Source: JBMCLJ01 sp048615375
GTDB taxonomy: Bacteria; Patescibacteriota; Dojkabacteria; JAOAGR01
Direction: 5' to 3'
DNA length: 13,319 bases
Assembly: GCA_048615375.1 (NCBI GenBank)
Contig: JBMCLJ010000034.1
Coordinates: 1-13,319 of the forward strand
The notes below the pieces were generated by a model, which was not told the DNA's origin, ran no database searches, and saw only the letters and a list, made by a program, of their open reading frames with translations. Each line of letters starts with the position of its first letter. The first letter of the stretch is position 1. The position numbers were made by a program, and so were the translations under genes. Positions 11,471 through 13,319 of the stretch are shown here, in pieces.

Positions 11471-13319
11471 ATGTCCAACACCAGTTCAATAACTCTCCGG
11501 GAAGCGAAAGAGCACAATCTAAAAAATATAAATCTGAGTATTCCAAGAAACAAGATAACGTGCTTTGTCGGTGTATCCGGCTCAGGCAAGTCGACGATAG
11601 CCTTTGACATTATCGCCAGGGAAGGTCAGAGACAGTACTTTGAGTCGCTGAACGCCTACGCGCGAAGATATCTACAAAAAAGTAACCGACCTGATGTTGA
11701 AGAGATAGAAGGCATCTCTCCGACTGTTATCATCAGTCAGGACAGAGTGCGCAACAATCCCCGGTCTACAGTAGGAACGATTACTGAAGCGTATACCTAC
11801 CTGCGTATGCTCTACTCCCGTGTTGGAATGCCATCGATGGATTCTTCAAACTTTTCATTCAATCACCCGAGTGGAGCGTGCAAAATATGCAAAGGGCTGG
11901 GAAGAAGTCTTGAAGTCGATACCAAAAAGATTCTTGACTTCGATCTCTCGCTTAATGAAGGTGCTGTGCTCGTAAGTGACTGGAAGGTTGGAGGTAGAAT
12001 GTGGTCGATTCTTAGAGCTACTGGTTACTACGATATGGATAAAAAAGTTCGTGATTTCTCAGATGAAGAACTGCAACGACTTCTCTACTCCGAACCAGTG
12101 CTCTGGCAGGATGAAAGCGAATACGGGGGGAATAAGTGGACGTATCAGGGTATTGTGACCCGGATTATGAAACGCAATTCCAACCCAAACCGCCAGAGTA
12201 TCGAGAACGATCAGAACTACTTTTCGTTTATTACATGTCCTGCATGTAATGGAGGCAAATTAAATAAAAAGGTGCTCTCAGTGCTTATACATGGAAAAAG
12301 TATAGGCGAAGTGGCGTGTATGAATATCATAGAATGCCTTGAATTTGTTCGTTCTATTGATCACAAGAATGCCACGGTAATTAAACCGCGTCTTATTGGA
12401 CAACTTGAAAATTTAATTCACGTCGGGGTAAGCTACCTTTCGTTGCACCGTTCGGCTGATACACTTTCCGGAGGCGAGGCTCAGAGAGTGAAACTTGCCA
12501 GGCAGTTAAGCTCCGAGCTCGTTGAAACTATCTATGTGCTTGATGAACCGACCGCTGGACTTCACCAAAAGGATGTTGCTACGGTAATTAGAAATCTCAA
12601 AAAACTTCGCGACGCGGGCAATACTGTTCTTGTTGTAGAACATGATGAAAGCGTTATGAGAGAGGCAGACACTATTGTAGAGATCGGACCAGGAGGTGGA
12701 AAGCGAGGCGGTATGGTCGTTTTTGCCGGTTCAGTAGATGAATTACTTGCCAGTACAACCTCTCTGACCGCGTCGTACCTGAATGCACCACATAAGTCGT
12801 CTATCAAAACCAGCGTCAGATGTGCGCACGACTTTCTTGAAGTAACGAACGCTTGCAGGAATAACCTGAAAAACCTGCAAGCTCGAATCCCGCTCGGGGC
12901 ACTCACCTGTTTATCCGGACCCTCTGGAGCAGGCAAAAGTTCATTTGTGGACACAATTATTGAGCAACACTCCGCAAATATTGTACTCATAGGGCAGGAT
13001 CAGATAGGCAGTAATAAGCGAAGCAGCATCGCAACGTATGTTGGTGCGTTTAACGATATCAGAAATCTCTTCGCGAGCGAGACCGGAATGAGTCAAAGTT
13101 TATTTAGCTATAACAGTAAAGGAGCGTGTAGAGCGTGTACAGGATTAGGGTCGATGGATATAGATATGAACTTTTTAGGCAATGTCGTCATCCCGTGCGA
13201 GGCGTGTCATGGCTCACGCTACCAGGACAAAGTCATTAAGTTCCTCTACAAAGGCAAGAATATAGCAGAGGTACTGAGCATGACAGTCGAAGAATCGATT
13301 CTATTTTTTGCAATCCATA
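11471..13319 (+). CDS. UvrA-like double ABC ATPase without UvrB-binding domain (DrrC/UvrA2 type), partial
   Basis: An open frame of 616 codons runs off the right edge with no internal stop. It has UvrA order: Walker A GVSGSGKST at 34-42, zinc motif CKIC at 137-140 with a second pair CPAC at 256-259, signature LSGGEAQR at 332-339, Walker B VLDEPTAGLH at 356-365, second Walker A GPSGAGKSS at 483-491, and a second zinc finger at C553, C556, C576 and C579. The stretch of about 115 residues that binds UvrB is missing: YSRVGMP is followed almost directly by FNHPSGAC. The insertion domain is short. Such class II proteins (UvrA2, DrrC) do not load UvrB in the usual way. Several protect against intercalating drugs. 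The MerR-type promoter upstream suggests drug-induced expression. The start agrees with the UvrA N-terminus. Confidence 0.92.
   Translation, partial: MSNTSSITLREAKEHNLKNINLSIPRNKITCFVGVSGSGKSTIAFDIIAREGQRQYFESLNAYARRYLQKSNRPDVEEIEGISPTVIISQDRVRNNPRSTVGTITEAYTYLRMLYSRVGMPSMDSSNFSFNHPSGACKICKGLGRSLEVDTKKILDFDLSLNEGAVLVSDWKVGGRMWSILRATGYYDMDKKVRDFSDEELQRLLYSEPVLWQDESEYGGNKWTYQGIVTRIMKRNSNPNRQSIENDQNYFSFITCPACNGGKLNKKVLSVLIHGKSIGEVACMNIIECLEFVRSIDHKNATVIKPRLIGQLENLIHVGVSYLSLHRSADTLSGGEAQRVKLARQLSSELVETIYVLDEPTAGLHQKDVATVIRNLKKLRDAGNTVLVVEHDESVMREADTIVEIGPGGGKRGGMVVFAGSVDELLASTTSLTASYLNAPHKSSIKTSVRCAHDFLEVTNACRNNLKNLQARIPLGALTCLSGPSGAGKSSFVDTIIEQHSANIVLIGQDQIGSNKRSSIATYVGAFNDIRNLFASETGMSQSLFSYNSKGACRACTGLGSMDIDMNFLGNVVIPCEACHGSRYQDKVIKFLYKGKNIAEVLSMTVEESILFFAIH

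Noticed and set aside
12562..12990. 142-codon minus-strand ORF inside the UvrA-like gene.
   Set aside because: It is antisense to highly conserved UvrA motifs, and its serine/threonine/arginine-rich translation is typical of a shadow frame.

Overview
The window reads as a chromosomal piece of a bacterium that I cannot name from sequence alone. The 23S rRNA 5' end and every recognisable protein are bacterial. UGA behaves as a stop: no in-frame UGA occurs in the long conserved genes. Most first-in-unit genes lack a Shine-Dalgarno sequence and have a -10 box 4-8 nt before the start codon, so they are probably leaderless. The 23S gene appears unlinked from 16S. Together with many short proteins of weak family affinity, this is compatible with a Patescibacteria (CPR)-like or other uncultured lineage, but that assignment is inference.

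Left end (1-2215): the 5' part of a 23S rRNA gene on the minus strand, with its own sigma70-type promoter and a roughly 145-nt leader. It is divergent from an AI-2E-type (PF01594) permease. A ZIP-like membrane protein converges on the permease.

Middle (2216-7393): a small DUF5678-like protein, an AT-rich intergenic stretch with two inverted repeats, and a TrmH-type SpoU tRNA methyltransferase. An in-frame TGA cuts off the TrmH C-terminus, and a 26-codon continuation is still readable after it. Next come a large membrane-anchored surface protein with a C-terminal PA14 domain and, divergent from it, a cytosolic GH31 enzyme. The GH31 enzyme closely resembles sulfoquinovosidase YihQ but has two of the three sulfonate-recognition positions replaced.

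Right end (7483-13319): a minus-strand run of a MerR/GyrI-like regulator, an anchored orphan protein, an AAA_14/DUF4143 ATPase, an unlisted 49-aa hydrophobic peptide with a good Shine-Dalgarno, and an APH-family kinase broken by a frameshift. Divergent from the regulator is a UvrA-like double-ABC protein without the UvrB-binding domain, running off the right edge. The 43-bp divergent spacer holds a textbook MerR promoter: -35 and -10 separated by 19 bp with a dyad between them. The likeliest working unit is a drug-responsive switch in which the MerR/GyrI-like sensor controls the UvrA-like protein, which in known relatives gives resistance to DNA-binding drugs. Involvement of the ATPase, the peptide and the kinase is only suggested by proximity.
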